This document shows positions 42,969-53,732 of a stretch of DNA of 64,000 nt, piece by piece. A program made the position numbers and the translations under genes. The notes below the pieces were generated by a model. It searched no databases. It worked only from the letters and a program-made list of their open reading frames with translations, and had not been told where the DNA came from. This stretch comes from Bradyrhizobium sp. CB1650. GTDB lineage: Bacteria > Pseudomonadota > Alphaproteobacteria > Rhizobiales > Xanthobacteraceae. The stretch lies in assembly GCF_029761915.1 (NCBI RefSeq), contig NZ_CP121695.1:5175501-5239500 (forward strand), given 5' to 3'. Every line of letters begins with the position of its first letter. Position 1 is the stretch's first letter.

Positions 42969-43970
42969 ATGCGTGTGGCGGCAAGACTCATTTTGGCAAG
43001 CGCGATGTCTGTTGCGATGGCAGGCGCAGCATGGTCGCAAACTCCGGCAGCGAAGCCCGCGGCCGCGACGCAAGCCGCACCGGCGGCCTCTCCCGCAACC
43101 TCCGCACCTGCTGCGACGGCAGCGCAGCCCGCGCTCGTCAATCCGCCTGCGCCGAAACAGGCGGCGCAGCCGGCGCGCGCCGCCTGCAACAATCCGAACG
43201 CGCTCGGTGTCGCCCGCACCGTCGAGATCGACACCACCGGCGGACCCGGCTTCGGCTTCGAGCATTTCAAGGAGCTCGACTTTCTGCGCGACCACGAGGT
43301 GGTTCTGACTTTCGACGACGGTCCCTGGCCGCACAACACGCCCGCGGTGCTGAAGGCCCTCGCCGATCAGTGCACCACTGGGATCTTCTTCCCGATTGGC
43401 AAGCACTCGACCTATGAGCCGGAGCTCCTCAAGCAGGTCTACGCGGCTGGCCATACCATCGGCGCGCACACCTGGTCGCATGCCAATCTCAACAACAAGA
43501 AGCTCACCGAGCAGCAGCGGAAGGACGAGATCGAGAAAGGCTTCAGCGCGGTGAAATGGGCGCTCGGCGGCATCTCGCCCTCGCCGTTCTTCCGCTTCCC
43601 AGCGTTGCAGCATCCGCCGGAGATGGTCACCTATCTCGGCAACCGCAACATCGCGATCTTCTCCTGCGATCTCGACTCCTTCGACTTCAAGGCCTCCAAG
43701 CCCGAGAAGGTGATCGAGACGGTCATGAAGAAGCTCGAGAAGACCGGCAAGGGCATCATCTTGATGCATGACTTCCAGAAGCACACCGCCGAAGCCCTGC
43801 CCGAGCTCCTGAATCGCCTCAAGGCCGGTGGCTTCAAGGTAGTGGCGATGCGCGCCAAGATGCCGGTCTCAACGCTGCCCGAATACGACCAGGAGCTGCT
43901 CAAAGACGTCAAGCTGCCGACGGTGAGCCAGCGCCCGGTCAACAGCGTGGTGACGACCGTTTCCGAATAG
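42969..43970 (+). CDS. Exported polysaccharide deacetylase (NodB domain)
   Basis: A 333-residue carbohydrate esterase family 4 protein. After a signal peptide (to WSQ) and an Ala/Pro-rich linker (~25-70), the NodB domain begins at VVLTFDDGPWPHNTPAVL (catalytic Asp pair) and includes GHTIGAHTWSHANL (metal His pair HxxxH-like), FFRFPALQHPP and ILMHDFQKHTAEAL. It deacetylates N-acetylated polysaccharide, perhaps peptidoglycan. ATG 42969 has GAGG upstream. It precedes the DHFR-like gene by 9 bases. Confidence 0.93.
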   Translation: MRVAARLILASAMSVAMAGAAWSQTPAAKPAAATQAAPAASPATSAPAATAAQPALVNPPAPKQAAQPARAACNNPNALGVARTVEIDTTGGPGFGFEHFKELDFLRDHEVVLTFDDGPWPHNTPAVLKALADQCTTGIFFPIGKHSTYEPELLKQVYAAGHTIGAHTWSHANLNNKKLTEQQRKDEIEKGFSAVKWALGGISPSPFFRFPALQHPPEMVTYLGNRNIAIFSCDLDSFDFKASKPEKVIETVMKKLEKTGKGIILMHDFQKHTAEALPELLNRLKAGGFKVVAMRAKMPVSTLPEYDQELLKDVKLPTVSQRPVNSVVTTVSE

Positions 43971-43979
43971 CCGTCACCA

Positions 43980-44534
43980 TTGTCTTTCCGGTTCGAAGGC
44001 TACGTCATCGTCTCCGCGGACGGCATGCTCGCCGACGCGAGCCACGTCATGCCTGACAGCCTGAAGTTCGAGGGTGACAAGCTGTTCTTCGAGCAGGCGC
44101 TCGATCGCGCCGGGCTGATCGTGCACGGCCGGCACTCGCATGAGGGACAGCCGAATTCGTCCAAGCGCAAGCGGCTGATCCTGACCCGCAGGAGCAAGGC
44201 GCTCACTGTCGATCCAGAGGTGCCGAACGCGACCTTGTGGAATCCGGCGCACGCAAGCTTCGAGGAGGCGTGCGCCTTCGCCGACGTCACGTCCGGCACC
44301 GTCGCAATCATCGGCGGTCCCGACGTGTTCGACATGTTCATGGACCGCTACGACACGTTCTGGCTGTCGGAAGCACCGCGCGTGCGGCTGCCCGGCGGCG
44401 AAGGCTGTTTCGTGGGCGTGCCGGCACGGACGCCGCACGAGGTGCTGGCGGCGCATGGGATGACGCGGGGTTCGCCGTTCGTGCTGGATGCGGCGCATGA
44501 TGTCACTGTAACGCCCTGGCGTAGGGCGGGTTAG
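43980..44534 (+). CDS. Dihydrofolate reductase-like protein (RibD C-terminal fold)
   Basis: A 184-residue protein with GYVIVSADGMLADASHVMP at the N-terminus and GTVAIIGGPDVFDMFMDRYDTFWLSEAP in the middle, the pattern of the DHFR/RibD_C superfamily, including the IIGGPDVF NADPH loop. It starts at TTG 43980, as the fold begins immediately; no ribosome site is obvious, and it probably depends on coupling to the deacetylase upstream. The final five codons and the stop come from the palindromic repeat at 44521-44609. Confidence 0.82.
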   Translation: MSFRFEGYVIVSADGMLADASHVMPDSLKFEGDKLFFEQALDRAGLIVHGRHSHEGQPNSSKRKRLILTRRSKALTVDPEVPNATLWNPAHASFEEACAFADVTSGTVAIIGGPDVFDMFMDRYDTFWLSEAPRVRLPGGEGCFVGVPARTPHEVLAAHGMTRGSPFVLDAAHDVTVTPWRRAG

Positions 44535-44609
44535 CGAAGCGTAACCCACCTCTTCTCGTTCCAGGTGGCTGGCAAAGTGATGGGTTACGCTGACGCTAAC
44601 CCACCCTAC
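44521..44609. repeat. Palindromic repeat R4 (GTAGGGTGGGTTAGC family)
   Basis: The left arm GTAGGGCGGGTTAGC and right arm GCTAACCCACCCTAC (44595-44609) are inverted, with a second inner pair (GTAACCCACC / GGGTTACGC). It overlaps the last 14 bases of the DHFR-like gene. Confidence 0.85.
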
Positions 44610-44619
44610 GAGCGTTGCC

Positions 44620-45072
44620 CTATACGTCGCCGTAGGCCGCCTCGACCGGGCGCGTGGCGCGGCCGTAGCCCATGATCATGAACAGCGCGCCGATGATCGA
44701 CAGGTTCTTGAGCGCGTCGACGAGCATCTTGGCGTTATCGGGCGGCGCCTGGTTCCAGAAATCGTAGAACAGCACGGTTGCGACCGCAACGTAGATGATC
44801 AGCAGCATCGCAAAGAAGCGCGCGCCGAAGTTCAGCGCGATCATCAGTCCTGCGATGATCTCGAGCGCACCGACCGCGATCGCCAGCAGTTGCGGCGTGG
44901 TCATCGCGGTCGCCTGCTCGACCTGCTTTGCGTAAGGCGCGATCACGTCGGGTACCACGACCTTGGTGGCGATGAAATCAGCGGTCGCCTGGATGGCGAA
45001 CAGCTTGGTCGCGCCCGTGTAGATGAACAGCACGGCGAACAGAATCCGCCCGAAAGTCACGAACGCTGGCAT
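44620..45072 (-). CDS. DoxX family membrane protein
   Basis: A 150-residue integral membrane protein with four predicted transmembrane segments: FGRILFAVLFIYTGATKLF, LLAIAVGALEIIAGLMIAL, FFAMLLIIYVAVATVLFYDF and NLSIIGALFMIMGYG. The F..GatK motif and four-helix layout are those of DoxX/DoxD-like proteins, some of which are thiosulfate:quinone oxidoreductase subunits; most have unknown roles. ATG 45072 has AGAGG six bases upstream. Confidence 0.9.
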   Translation of the reverse strand: MPAFVTFGRILFAVLFIYTGATKLFAIQATADFIATKVVVPDVIAPYAKQVEQATAMTTPQLLAIAVGALEIIAGLMIALNFGARFFAMLLIIYVAVATVLFYDFWNQAPPDNAKMLVDALKNLSIIGALFMIMGYGRATRPVEAAYGDV

Positions 45073-45398
45073 GGTCGGCCTCTTGGCAAAGCTCTGGAGC
45101 ACGGGACGCTGGGTGCGGATTATGAAGAGTCCGCATGAGGTTTTCAAACGGGGAAATCGGCAACTGCGAGCAATTCAAAGCGGGCGCGCCGTGCCGTGGC
45201 GCTCTCTAGCGGAATCGAACCGAGCCTCCCCCTGAACGGCGAGATCGGCCACCACACTCTCAGCGTCATGGCCGGGCTTGTCCCGGCCATCCACGCCTCA
45301 CCCCGCGGTACAAAGAACGTGGATGCCCGGGACAAGCCCGGGCATGACGAGCTTGAGGGACGACCGATCGTCTTAGAAACGCCGAATGCGTAGAAGGG
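45073..45398. other. Intergenic region with R3 repeat
   Basis: 326 bases without a supported gene between the DoxX gene and the malic enzyme gene. It includes one copy of the R3 palindrome (45264-45349). The remaining part has a T-arm-like GGTTCGATTCC on the minus strand (45210-45220) but no tRNA. Confidence 0.6.
45264..45349. repeat. Palindromic repeat R3, copy 1
   Basis: Starts CGTCATGGCCGGGCTTGTCC, ends with GACAAGCCCGGGCATGACG; each arm also has its own internal palindrome. A second copy is at 49959-50046. Confidence 0.92.
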
Positions 45399-47711
45399 CT
45401 ACGTAAACAGGCTCGGCTGCTGCCGCGCCGCACGCTCCTGGGCTTCCACCACCGCGACCGCGGTCATGTTGAGGATGCCGCGCGCCGTGACCGAGGGGGT
45501 CAGGATGTGGGCGGGGCGCGCCGGGCCGATCAGGATCGGGCCGACGGGAAGCGCGTCCGCCAGCGACTTGATCATCTGGTAGGCGACGTTGGCGGTGTCG
45601 AGGCTCGGCATGATCATGATGTTGGCCTCACCCTCGAGCTTGGAGTGCGGCAGCACCATCCTGCGCGCCGCGGCGGAGAGCGCAGTGTCGCCCTGCATCT
45701 CGCCGTCAGCCTCGATCTCCGGATGCTTCTCCCGCAGGAGCTGGGTGGCATGGCGCATCTTGCGCGAGGACTCGGTGTCGTAGCCGCCGAAATCGGAGTG
45801 CGAGACGAAGGCGATCTTAGGCTTGATGTTGAAGCGCTGGACGTGGACCGCCGCGAGCGAGGCGATCTCGGCGAGCTCTTCCGCGCTCGGATTCGGGCGC
45901 ACCTGGGTGTCGGCGATGAAAAAGGCTCCCTTGCTGGTGATCAGCAGCGCCAGCGCGGCGTAATCGCTGATCCCCGCCGAGAAGCCGATGATCTCCCGGA
46001 CATGGCGCAAATGGCTCATGTAGCGGCCTTCGACGCCGCAAAGCATGGCATCCGCTTCCCCACGCGCCACCGCGAGCGCCGCGATGACCGTATTGTTGGT
46101 GCGTACCACCGTGCGCGCCGCGTCGGGCGTCACGCCGCGGCGGCCTGCGACCTCGACATAGGACTGCACGTAGGAGCGGTAGCGCGGATCGTCCTCGGGG
46201 TTGACGAGGTCAAAATCCCTGCCCGCCCTGATCGACAGGCCAAAGCGCATGATGCGCGCCTCGACCACCGTTGGACGGCCGACCAGGATCGGCCGCGCCA
46301 GCTTCTCCTCCAGCACGACCTGCGTGGCGCGCAGCACGCGCTCGTCTTCGCCTTCGGCATAGATCACGCGGACCGGCTGGGTCTTGGCCTTGGCGAACAT
46401 CGGCTTCATGACGAGGCCGGAGCGGAAGGCGAAGCGTTCGAGCAGCGCTCGATACTCGTCGAAATTGGTGATGGGGCGCGTCGCGACTCCCGACTCCATC
46501 GCAGCCTTCGCCACCGCCGGCGCGATCCGCAAGATCAGGCGGGGATCGAACGGGCTCGGGATCAGCGAGCCGGGGCCGAAACCGCCCGCCTCACCGGTGT
46601 CGAGGCTGCCCTGGGAGACGGCATCCGACGGAGCCTCGCGCGCGAGCTGCGCGATGGCCTCGACCGCGGCATGCTTCATCTCCTCGTTGATCGCGGTGGC
46701 GCCGACGTCGAGCGCACCGCGGAAGATGAAGGGAAAGCACAGGACGTTGTTGACCTGGTTCGGATAGTCCGAGCGCCCCGTGCAGATCATCGCGTCAGGA
46801 CGCGCCTTGCGCGCCTCCTCCGGCATGATCTCCGGCGTCGGATTGGCGAGCGCCATGATCAAGGGCTTGTCGCCCATTGCCTTGGCCATCTCGGGCTTGA
46901 GCACGCCCGGTGCCGAGAGGCCGATGAAGATGTCGGCGCCACCGATCACGTCGGCAAGCGTGCGCTTGTCGGTCTTCTGCGCATAGACCGCCTTCCAGCG
47001 ATCCATCGAGGTGTTGCGGCCCTCGTGCACGAGCCCGTCGATGTCGCAGACCCAGATGTTCTTGCGCTGCGCGCCCATCGACACCAGTAGATTGAGCGTC
47101 GCGATCGCCGCGGCCCCTGCCCCCGACGCCACGATCTTCACGTCGGACAGCTTCTTGCCGTTCAGTCGCAAGCCGTTGACGATGGCGGCGGCGACGATGA
47201 TCGCCGTGCCGTGCTGGTCGTCATGGAAGACCGGGATCTTCATCCGCTCTTTCAGCCGCGTCTCGATCTCAAAACACTCCGGCCCGCGGATGTCCTCGAG
47301 ATTGATGCCGCCGAAGGTCGGCTCGAGCGCCGCCACGGTCTCGACCACACGATCGATGGTCTCGGCGGCGATCTCGATGTCGAAGACGTCGATGCCGGCG
47401 AACTTCTTGAACAGGACCGCCTTGCCTTCCATGACCGGCTTCGAGGCCAGCGGGCCGATATTGCCGAGGCCGAGCACCGCGGTACCGTTCGAGACGACAG
47501 CAACCAGGTTGGCGCGGGTCGTGAGCGAGGCGGCTTCGGCCGGATTCTTGGCGATCTCGGTGCAGGCGGCGGCAACGCCCGGAGAATAGGCAAGCGCGAG
47601 ATCGCGCTGGTTGGCGAGCGGCTTGCTCGCCTGGATCTCGAGCTTTCCGGGGCGCGGCAGACGGTGATAGGCCAGAGCCGCCGAATGGAGATCTTCAGAA
47701 TAGGACGACAT
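45399..47711 (-). CDS. maeB: NAD(P)-dependent malic enzyme with phosphotransacetylase-like domain
   Basis: A 770-residue enzyme converting malate to pyruvate and CO2. The N-terminal ~430 residues hold the malic enzyme part: [42 protein letters not shown] and [13 protein letters not shown]. The C-terminal ~325 residues are a phosphotransacetylase-like regulatory domain ([17 protein letters not shown]). This is the long form of rhizobial DME/TME. NAD versus NADP preference is not readable here; NADP is the usual name. It is monocistronic, divergent from the 654-residue protein gene. Confidence 0.95.
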   Translation of the reverse strand: MSSYSEDLHSAALAYHRLPRPGKLEIQASKPLANQRDLALAYSPGVAAACTEIAKNPAEAASLTTRANLVAVVSNGTAVLGLGNIGPLASKPVMEGKAVLFKKFAGIDVFDIEIAAETIDRVVETVAALEPTFGGINLEDIRGPECFEIETRLKERMKIPVFHDDQHGTAIIVAAAIVNGLRLNGKKLSDVKIVASGAGAAAIATLNLLVSMGAQRKNIWVCDIDGLVHEGRNTSMDRWKAVYAQKTDKRTLADVIGGADIFIGLSAPGVLKPEMAKAMGDKPLIMALANPTPEIMPEEARKARPDAMICTGRSDYPNQVNNVLCFPFIFRGALDVGATAINEEMKHAAVEAIAQLAREAPSDAVSQGSLDTGEAGGFGPGSLIPSPFDPRLILRIAPAVAKAAMESGVATRPITNFDEYRALLERFAFRSGLVMKPMFAKAKTQPVRVIYAEGEDERVLRATQVVLEEKLARPILVGRPTVVEARIMRFGLSIRAGRDFDLVNPEDDPRYRSYVQSYVEVAGRRGVTPDAARTVVRTNNTVIAALAVARGEADAMLCGVEGRYMSHLRHVREIIGFSAGISDYAALALLITSKGAFFIADTQVRPNPSAEELAEIASLAAVHVQRFNIKPKIAFVSHSDFGGYDTESSRKMRHATQLLREKHPEIEADGEMQGDTALSAAARRMVLPHSKLEGEANIMIMPSLDTANVAYQMIKSLADALPVGPILIGPARPAHILTPSVTARGILNMTAVAVVEAQERAARQQPSLFT

Positions 47712-47963
47712 GCGGTGTTTCGCCTCGCGTTATGCGGCCTCAAAAGTGCATTGTCCCGACCGGTTCACCGCGGTGCACGCGGTATTCCGGCTCATGGAAA
47801 CCGGGATGAAGCACGGTCGACGGCTCGGTGGCAACATCCGATTGCAATCCCATCAACAGGGCGCACGGTCAAATATTTGAAAACCATAGCTTTCCCTGGA
47901 CCGCCCCACGTTTCGCGAATATGGCAGGTTGTGCTGCGCAAGATCGACCACTGGAGCTGACGC

Positions 47964-49928
47964 ATGAGACGAATCCTGATTGGCCTGATCGCTCTGGCCG
48001 TACTGGCCGGAGGCAGCTGGCTCGGCGTCAATCTCTATACCCGGCACCGCGTCACCGCCGAGATCGAGGCCGCGTTCGACCGGATCCGCGCCAGCGGGGC
48101 CAAGGCGACCCACGGCAAGGTGGCGTTCGATATGGCAAGCCGGACGCTGACGATAGAGGACATCGCAATCGAGCCTGATCAGCCGCAAGCGCGTGTCAGG
48201 ATTGCGAACCTCAAGGGCACGGGCGTCCGCCAAGTCGCCGAGACGCGCGTCTCGGCAGACAGCATCGAACTTGTCGGCTTGGAAGTCGCGCTGGAGGCTA
48301 TCGGCCCAGGGAAGAAGGCCGCTTACAAGATTCCTCAAATCATGCTGCGGGATTATTCCGGCCCGATCCGCCTCCAGGGCGCGCCGGCATCAAACTCCCT
48401 CGTCGATATGTACCGGTATGCGCTCGATCAATATGCAGGCATCGCGGCGTCTTCGGTCGTAGCCCCCACCCTGGCCGTCTCCTTCGATGCCGGCGACGGT
48501 GCAGGCGGCAGCGGCGACGTCGTCTATTCGGGGCTGGAGATCCAGAAGCTCGGCGGTGGCAAGATCGATGCGATGAAAGCGGACCGCGCCACCTACACGT
48601 TCAATGCGCCGCTGCCGGGCAAGCAGGACAAGCTGACCGGCGAGATCTCGACCATCCTCATCAATGATGTCGATTCCATCGCGATCGCGGCTGCGCTCGA
48701 TCCGCAAAACACCAACGACGACAGCTATCACCGGGTCTATCGGCAAATCTCGACGGGCCCCTATGTTGCGACGTCGGCCCAGGGACTGCGGATGCAGGTC
48801 GACGGGATCGCCATCGAGGACATCGCGGTCCAGCCGTCGAAATTTCGCCCGGCCGAGATCTTCGCCTTGTTGCCCGCCGACCGATCGACCCCACCCACCC
48901 CGGCGCAGTCGCGCGAGATGTTGGAGAAGCTCGCCGGATTCTATGAGGGTCTTCGCGTCGGCAAGATCGAGATCGGCAACCTGTCGATGGCGACGCCTCA
49001 GGGTACGCCCAAGGTCAGGACGATCAGATACCAGCAAGGCGAGTTCGCGATCGAAGGCCTCGATGCGCCGACCCCGCAGGGGCAAGTCAAGATGGAGCGC
49101 TTCGCGCTCAAGTCGTTCAGCGCGGCCAATTTGATGCGCTGGGCGGCGAACGTCTCCAATGCCGGACAAGCGCCCTCGCCTGACCAGATGCTAGCCCTGT
49201 TCCGGGTGTTCGAAGGCGCCGAGATCAAGGGCGTGGTCTCGCCCTACAAGAACGCGCGGCAGCTCGTCACCATCGATACGATCAGCCTGAACTGGGGCCA
49301 GTTGGTCGGATCGATTCCGAGCAAGGCCAATCTGGTCGTGAAGATGGTCGCGCCGACCGATCCGGCCAACCCGACGCAGATGCCACTCACCATGGCCGGC
49401 ATCGACAAGCTCGCGATCGATCTCGATCTCGGCGCCGCCTGGACGGAATCCTCGAGCAGTTTCGCGCTCGCGCCGGCCACAATCGATCTCGGCAACCTCG
49501 CCAAGGCGCAGGCCCGCGTCGCGCTGGGCAACGTGCCACGCGGCGTGTTCACGTCCAATCTGGCGCAGGCCATGGCCCAGGCGGGCGAGATCGAGGCCGG
49601 CGCGGTGGAGTTCAGCCTGCACGACAATGGCATCGTCGATCTTGCGGTCGCGCAATTCGCGCGCATGCAAAATGTCGGCCGCGACGCCGCGCGGCAGGCG
49701 ATCATCGAGGCTATCAAGGCGCACCGCGAACAGATCGCCGCCGCCAATCCGGATGCAGGCGCGGCGGTAGATGCGATCGCGAGCTTCGTCGAGACACCCG
49801 GCCAGACGCTCGCCATCAAACTGACGCCGCTCGGAAAGGTGCCGATGGTTCAGCTCGTGGATCTCCTCAACACCACGCCAATCATCGCACTGGCGCAATT
49901 CCGGATCGAGGCGTCGACGGGGCTTTAA
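47964..49928 (+). CDS. Large membrane-anchored exported protein of unknown function
   Basis: A 654-residue protein with an N-terminal membrane anchor or signal (IGLIALAVLAGGSWLGVNLY) and then alternating beta-rich segments such as LTIEDIAIEPDQPQARVRI, MQVDGIAIEDIAVQ, VGKIEIGNLSMATPQ and DKLAIDLDLGAAW. The D.I.I...L pattern is reminiscent of AsmA-like or YdgA (DUF945)-like proteins, but I cannot assign a family. It most likely lies in the periplasm, tethered to the inner membrane. It stands alone between malic enzyme and aspS. Confidence 0.8.
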   Translation: MRRILIGLIALAVLAGGSWLGVNLYTRHRVTAEIEAAFDRIRASGAKATHGKVAFDMASRTLTIEDIAIEPDQPQARVRIANLKGTGVRQVAETRVSADSIELVGLEVALEAIGPGKKAAYKIPQIMLRDYSGPIRLQGAPASNSLVDMYRYALDQYAGIAASSVVAPTLAVSFDAGDGAGGSGDVVYSGLEIQKLGGGKIDAMKADRATYTFNAPLPGKQDKLTGEISTILINDVDSIAIAAALDPQNTNDDSYHRVYRQISTGPYVATSAQGLRMQVDGIAIEDIAVQPSKFRPAEIFALLPADRSTPPTPAQSREMLEKLAGFYEGLRVGKIEIGNLSMATPQGTPKVRTIRYQQGEFAIEGLDAPTPQGQVKMERFALKSFSAANLMRWAANVSNAGQAPSPDQMLALFRVFEGAEIKGVVSPYKNARQLVTIDTISLNWGQLVGSIPSKANLVVKMVAPTDPANPTQMPLTMAGIDKLAIDLDLGAAWTESSSSFALAPATIDLGNLAKAQARVALGNVPRGVFTSNLAQAMAQAGEIEAGAVEFSLHDNGIVDLAVAQFARMQNVGRDAARQAIIEAIKAHREQIAAANPDAGAAVDAIASFVETPGQTLAIKLTPLGKVPMVQLVDLLNTTPIIALAQFRIEASTGL

Positions 49929-49958
49929 GCTAAATCAGGAAGGCAGGCACTCACCCAC

Positions 49959-50046
49959 CGTCATGGCCGGGCTTGTCCCGGCCATCCACGTTCTCGCAAG
50001 CGGCACTCCAAAAACGTGGATGCCCGGGACAAGCCCGGGCATGACG
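49959..50046. repeat. Palindromic repeat R3, copy 2
   Basis: Starts CGTCATGGCCGGGCTTGTCC and ends GACAAGCCCGGGCATGACG, as copy 1 at 45264-45349, with a slightly different middle. It fills the gap between the converging unknown-protein gene and aspS. Confidence 0.92.
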
Positions 50047-50087
50047 AATTCTTGGCACCACCTCTCCTCGCATGCGGAAAGAGCGGA

Positions 50088-51860
50088 TCACTTCTGCGGC
50101 AGGTTCACCCGGATGTGCAGCTCGCGGAGCTGCTTGGTCGCGGCCTCAGAGGGGGCGCCCATCAGGAGGTCCATGGCCTGCTGGTTCATCGGGAACAGCG
50201 AGATCTCGCGCAGGTTGGTGGTGCCACAGAGCAGCATGACGATGCGGTCGACGCCTGCCGCCATGCCGCCATGCGGCGGCGCGCCATATTGGAAGGCGCG
50301 GTACATGCCGCCGAAGCGGTCGACCACCTCCTGCTCGCCATAGCCCGCGATCTCGAACGCCTTCACCATCGCTTCCGGCACGTGGTTGCGGATGCCGCCC
50401 GAGGCGATCTCGTAGCCGTTGCAGGTGATGTCGTACTGGAACGCCTTGATGGTGAGCGGGTCCTGGCCCTTCAACGCTTCCAGGCCGCCCTGCGGCATCG
50501 AGAACGGGTTGTGCGAGAAATCGACCTTCTTGTCGTCCTCGTTGTACTCGTACATCGGGAAGTCGACGATCCAGGCGAGCTCGAACCGCTCCTTGTCGGT
50601 GAGGTTCAACTCCTCGCCAACCTTGTTGCGGGCAAGGCCCGAAAACTTCCAGAACCTGTCGGGATCGCCGGCGACGAAGAAGGCGGCATCGCCCTCCTTG
50701 ACGCCGAGCTGTGCGCGGATCGCGGCCGTGCGCTCGGGCCCGATGTTGTTTGCCAAGGGACCCGCGCCCTCCCCGCCTTCGCGCCACATGATGTAGCCGA
50801 GGCCGGGCTGGCCCTCACCTTGCGCCCAGGAGTTCATGCGGTCGCAGAAAGCGCGCGAGCCGCCGCCCGCGGCCGGGATCGCCCAGACCTGGTTCTTGGG
50901 GTCCTCGAGCATGCGCGCGAACACCTTGAAGCCGGAGCCGCGGAAATGCTCGGAGACGTCCTGCATCTCGATGGGATTGCGCAGGTCCGGCTTGTCGCTG
51001 CCGTATTTGCGCAGCGCTTCGGCGAACGGAATCCGCCGCCAGCCCTTGGTCACCGGCTTGCCCTTGGCGAACTCTTCGAACACGCCGGTGATCACCGGCT
51101 CCATCGCCGCAAAGACGTCGTCCTGCGTGACGAAGCTCATCTCGACGTCGAGCTGATAAAACTCGCCCGGCAGACGATCGGCACGCGGGTCTTCGTCGCG
51201 GAAGCAGGGCGCGATCTGGAAGTAGCGGTCGAAGCCGCTCATCATCAGGAGCTGCTTGTACTGCTGCGGCGCCTGCGGCAGCGCGTAGAACTTGCCGGGG
51301 TGGATGCGCGACGGCACCAGGAAGTCGCGCGCGCCCTCCGGCGACGACGCGGTCAGGATCGGGGTGTTGAACTCGAAGAAACCCTGCTCCTTCATGCGAC
51401 GGCGCATGGAATCGATGATCGCAACGCGCGTCATGATGTTCTGGTGCAGCTTCTCGCGGCGCAGGTCGAGGAAGCGGTACTTGAGCCTGATGTCCTCGGG
51501 ATATTCCTGGTCGCCGAACACCGGCAGCGGCAGGTCGCCCGCCGGGCCGAGCACCTCGATCTCGCTGACATAGACCTCGACCTTGCCGGTCGCGAGGTCG
51601 TCGTTATCAGTGCCCTCGGGCCGGCGGCGAACCTTGCCGTCCATCCGCACCACGAATTCCGAGCGCAGCTTCTCGGCGAGCGAGAACGCCGGCGAGTCCG
51701 GGTCCACGACGCACTGGGTCAGGCCGTAATGGTCGCGCAGGTCGATGAACAGCACGCCGCCATGGTCGCGAACGCGATGGACCCAGCCTGAGAGGCGGAT
51801 CGTCTCGCCGATGTGGCTCTCGCGGAGCGCGCCGCATGTATGTGACCGGTAGCGATGCAT
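50088..51860 (-). CDS. aspS: Aspartate--tRNA ligase
   Basis: A 590-residue class II synthetase, bacterial type. The anticodon-binding OB fold is at the N-terminus ([26 protein letters not shown]), followed by motif 2 ([20 protein letters not shown]), the GAD insertion domain and motif 3 ([12 protein letters not shown]). Alphaproteobacterial AspRS is often non-discriminating, also charging tRNA-Asn for GatCAB amidation; this sequence alone does not decide. It is divergent from selO, with selO starting ~195 bases away. Confidence 0.98.
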   Translation of the reverse strand: MHRYRSHTCGALRESHIGETIRLSGWVHRVRDHGGVLFIDLRDHYGLTQCVVDPDSPAFSLAEKLRSEFVVRMDGKVRRRPEGTDNDDLATGKVEVYVSEIEVLGPAGDLPLPVFGDQEYPEDIRLKYRFLDLRREKLHQNIMTRVAIIDSMRRRMKEQGFFEFNTPILTASSPEGARDFLVPSRIHPGKFYALPQAPQQYKQLLMMSGFDRYFQIAPCFRDEDPRADRLPGEFYQLDVEMSFVTQDDVFAAMEPVITGVFEEFAKGKPVTKGWRRIPFAEALRKYGSDKPDLRNPIEMQDVSEHFRGSGFKVFARMLEDPKNQVWAIPAAGGGSRAFCDRMNSWAQGEGQPGLGYIMWREGGEGAGPLANNIGPERTAAIRAQLGVKEGDAAFFVAGDPDRFWKFSGLARNKVGEELNLTDKERFELAWIVDFPMYEYNEDDKKVDFSHNPFSMPQGGLEALKGQDPLTIKAFQYDITCNGYEIASGGIRNHVPEAMVKAFEIAGYGEQEVVDRFGGMYRAFQYGAPPHGGMAAGVDRIVMLLCGTTNLREISLFPMNQQAMDLLMGAPSEAATKQLRELHIRVNLPQK

Positions 51861-52054
51861 GGTCGTCCCAAAATCAATGTCGGAGGATCGAATCGGACGG
51901 CCAAAAGGCCGGTCCGAAGTTGCGGCAGGGTTTACCCGACGAGGCCGGGGGCGGCAACCAAGGGAACGGCCTGTTTTGGGCCCGGAACGCCCATTTTTGT
52001 CCCGTCAGGGCCCGAGCCTTTGCCGATCGGCGTTCCCCGCCTATCTTTAAGGCC

Positions 52055-53533
52055 ATGACGGTGCATTTCCCCTTCCAGAACTCCTACTCGGCGCTGCCGG
52101 ACACGTTCTTTGCCCGCGTCGCGCCGACCCCGGTCGCCGCGCCCCGGCTGATCAAGCTGAATCGGCCGCTGGCGGTTCAGCTCGGGCTCGATCCCGATGT
52201 CCTGGAGACCCCGGAAGGCGCCGAGATCCTGGCCGGCAAGACGGTTCCTGATGGCGCCGACCCCATCGCCATGGCCTATGCCGGCCACCAGTTCGGGCAA
52301 TTCGTGCCCCAGCTCGGCGATGGTCGGGCCATCCTGCTCGGCGAGGTCATCGACAGGGACGGCGTCCGCCGCGACATCCAGCTCAAGGGAAGCGGCCCTA
52401 CCCCGTTCTCCCGCCGCGGCGACGGCCGCGCCGCGCTCGGTCCCGTGCTGCGTGAATACATCGTGAGCGAGGCCATGTTCGCGCTGGGCATTCCAACCAC
52501 GCGCTCGCTCGCTGCCGTCGTCACTGGCGAGCATGTGCTGCGCGAGACCGCGCTGCCCGGCGCGGTGCTGACCCGCATCGCCTCGAGCCACATCCGCGTC
52601 GGCACCTTCCAGTATTTTGCCGTGCGCCGCGACACCGACGCCATCCGCCGGCTCGCCGACCACGTCATCGCACGCCACTATCCGGAGCTGCTTGGCAGCG
52701 AGCAGCCCTACCATGCCCTGCTCGCAGGCGTCGTCGCGCGCCAAGCCGATCTCGTCGCGCGCTGGCTGCTGGTCGGCTTCATCCACGGCGTGATGAACAC
52801 CGACAACACCTCGATCTCGGGCGAGACCATCGACTATGGTCCCTGCGCCTTCATGGATTCCTATGATCCCGCGCAGGTGTTTTCCTCGATCGACGAGATG
52901 GGCCGCTACGCTTATGCCAACCAGCCGCGCATCGCGCTGTGGAATCTGACTCGCCTGGCCGAATGCCTGCTGCCGCTGTTCTCCGACGACCAGGAGAAGG
53001 CAATCGAGCAGGCGCAGGACATTCTCGGCGCCTTCCCCGACGCCTTCAGCAAGGCCTATCAGGCCGGCCTGCGCAAAAAGGTCGGCCTGTTCACCGAGCG
53101 CGAGGACGACGACGCGCTGATCCAGGACCTGCTCGAGACCATGGCGAAGAACCAAGCCGATTTCACCCTCACCTTCCGCAGGCTCGGCGATGCCGCGGGC
53201 GACGAGGCCGGCGTTGCCGAAGTCCGCGCGCAGTACATGGAGCCCTCAGCTTTCGACGACTGGGCCAAGCGCTGGCGCGAGCGCCTCTCTCTGGAACCGC
53301 AATTCGGCGCCGAGCGGCAGGCCGTCATGCGCGCCGTCAACCCCGCCTTCATCCCACGCAACCATCGTGTCGAGGCGGTGATCCGCGCAGCGGTCGACAA
53401 TGACGACTACGCGCCGTTCGAGGAGCTGGTGAACGTGTTGGCTAAGCCGTACGACGATCAGCCGGAGTACTTGGCCTATCAAGATCCTCCGCTGCCGGAT
53501 CAGCGCGTGCTGCGCACGTTCTGCGGGACTTGA
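52055..53533 (+). CDS. selO: Protein adenylyltransferase SelO
   Basis: A 492-residue pseudokinase-fold enzyme that transfers AMP to Ser/Thr/Tyr of target proteins. Diagnostic parts are [58 protein letters not shown] (nucleotide-binding Lys111) and [20 protein letters not shown] with the metal-binding Asn/Asp. The C-terminal CGT has the conserved Cys that is selenocysteine in some homologues. ATG 52055 is chosen; the frame is open upstream to inside aspS but that part has no similarity. Confidence 0.95.
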   Translation: MTVHFPFQNSYSALPDTFFARVAPTPVAAPRLIKLNRPLAVQLGLDPDVLETPEGAEILAGKTVPDGADPIAMAYAGHQFGQFVPQLGDGRAILLGEVIDRDGVRRDIQLKGSGPTPFSRRGDGRAALGPVLREYIVSEAMFALGIPTTRSLAAVVTGEHVLRETALPGAVLTRIASSHIRVGTFQYFAVRRDTDAIRRLADHVIARHYPELLGSEQPYHALLAGVVARQADLVARWLLVGFIHGVMNTDNTSISGETIDYGPCAFMDSYDPAQVFSSIDEMGRYAYANQPRIALWNLTRLAECLLPLFSDDQEKAIEQAQDILGAFPDAFSKAYQAGLRKKVGLFTEREDDDALIQDLLETMAKNQADFTLTFRRLGDAAGDEAGVAEVRAQYMEPSAFDDWAKRWRERLSLEPQFGAERQAVMRAVNPAFIPRNHRVEAVIRAAVDNDDYAPFEELVNVLAKPYDDQPEYLAYQDPPLPDQRVLRTFCGT

Positions 53534-53732
53534 GGCTGGCGTTCGTCGCGTGCTCGCGCGATCGGCTCGATGCCGCAGCGCGAGACGACCCGGTTGACCG
53601 CATCTGTGGTTCTGCCCAACAATTTGCGGCGTCGGCAACCACTGTCATCAAACTGAAACACTCTCACTCTAACCGGCTGGCGGGCCGTCTTGCCGGAGGC
53701 GACCGTCCTCCCAGAGACCTGACACGCACGCC

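Noticed and set aside
45200..45235. T-arm-like GGTTCGATTCC followed by an acceptor-like end with CCA on the minus strand
   Set aside because: The T stem pairs poorly and no 5' acceptor, D arm or anticodon arm exists upstream. At most it is a degenerate fragment.
45196..45393. Short frames across the R3 repeats (reading MAGLVPAIH...)
   Set aside because: The same peptide appears at both R3 copies because the repeat is translated; it is not a gene.
51836..52054. Upstream in-frame extension of selO into aspS
   Set aside because: No similarity to SelO; the family begins at the ATG 52055 ([11 protein letters not shown]).
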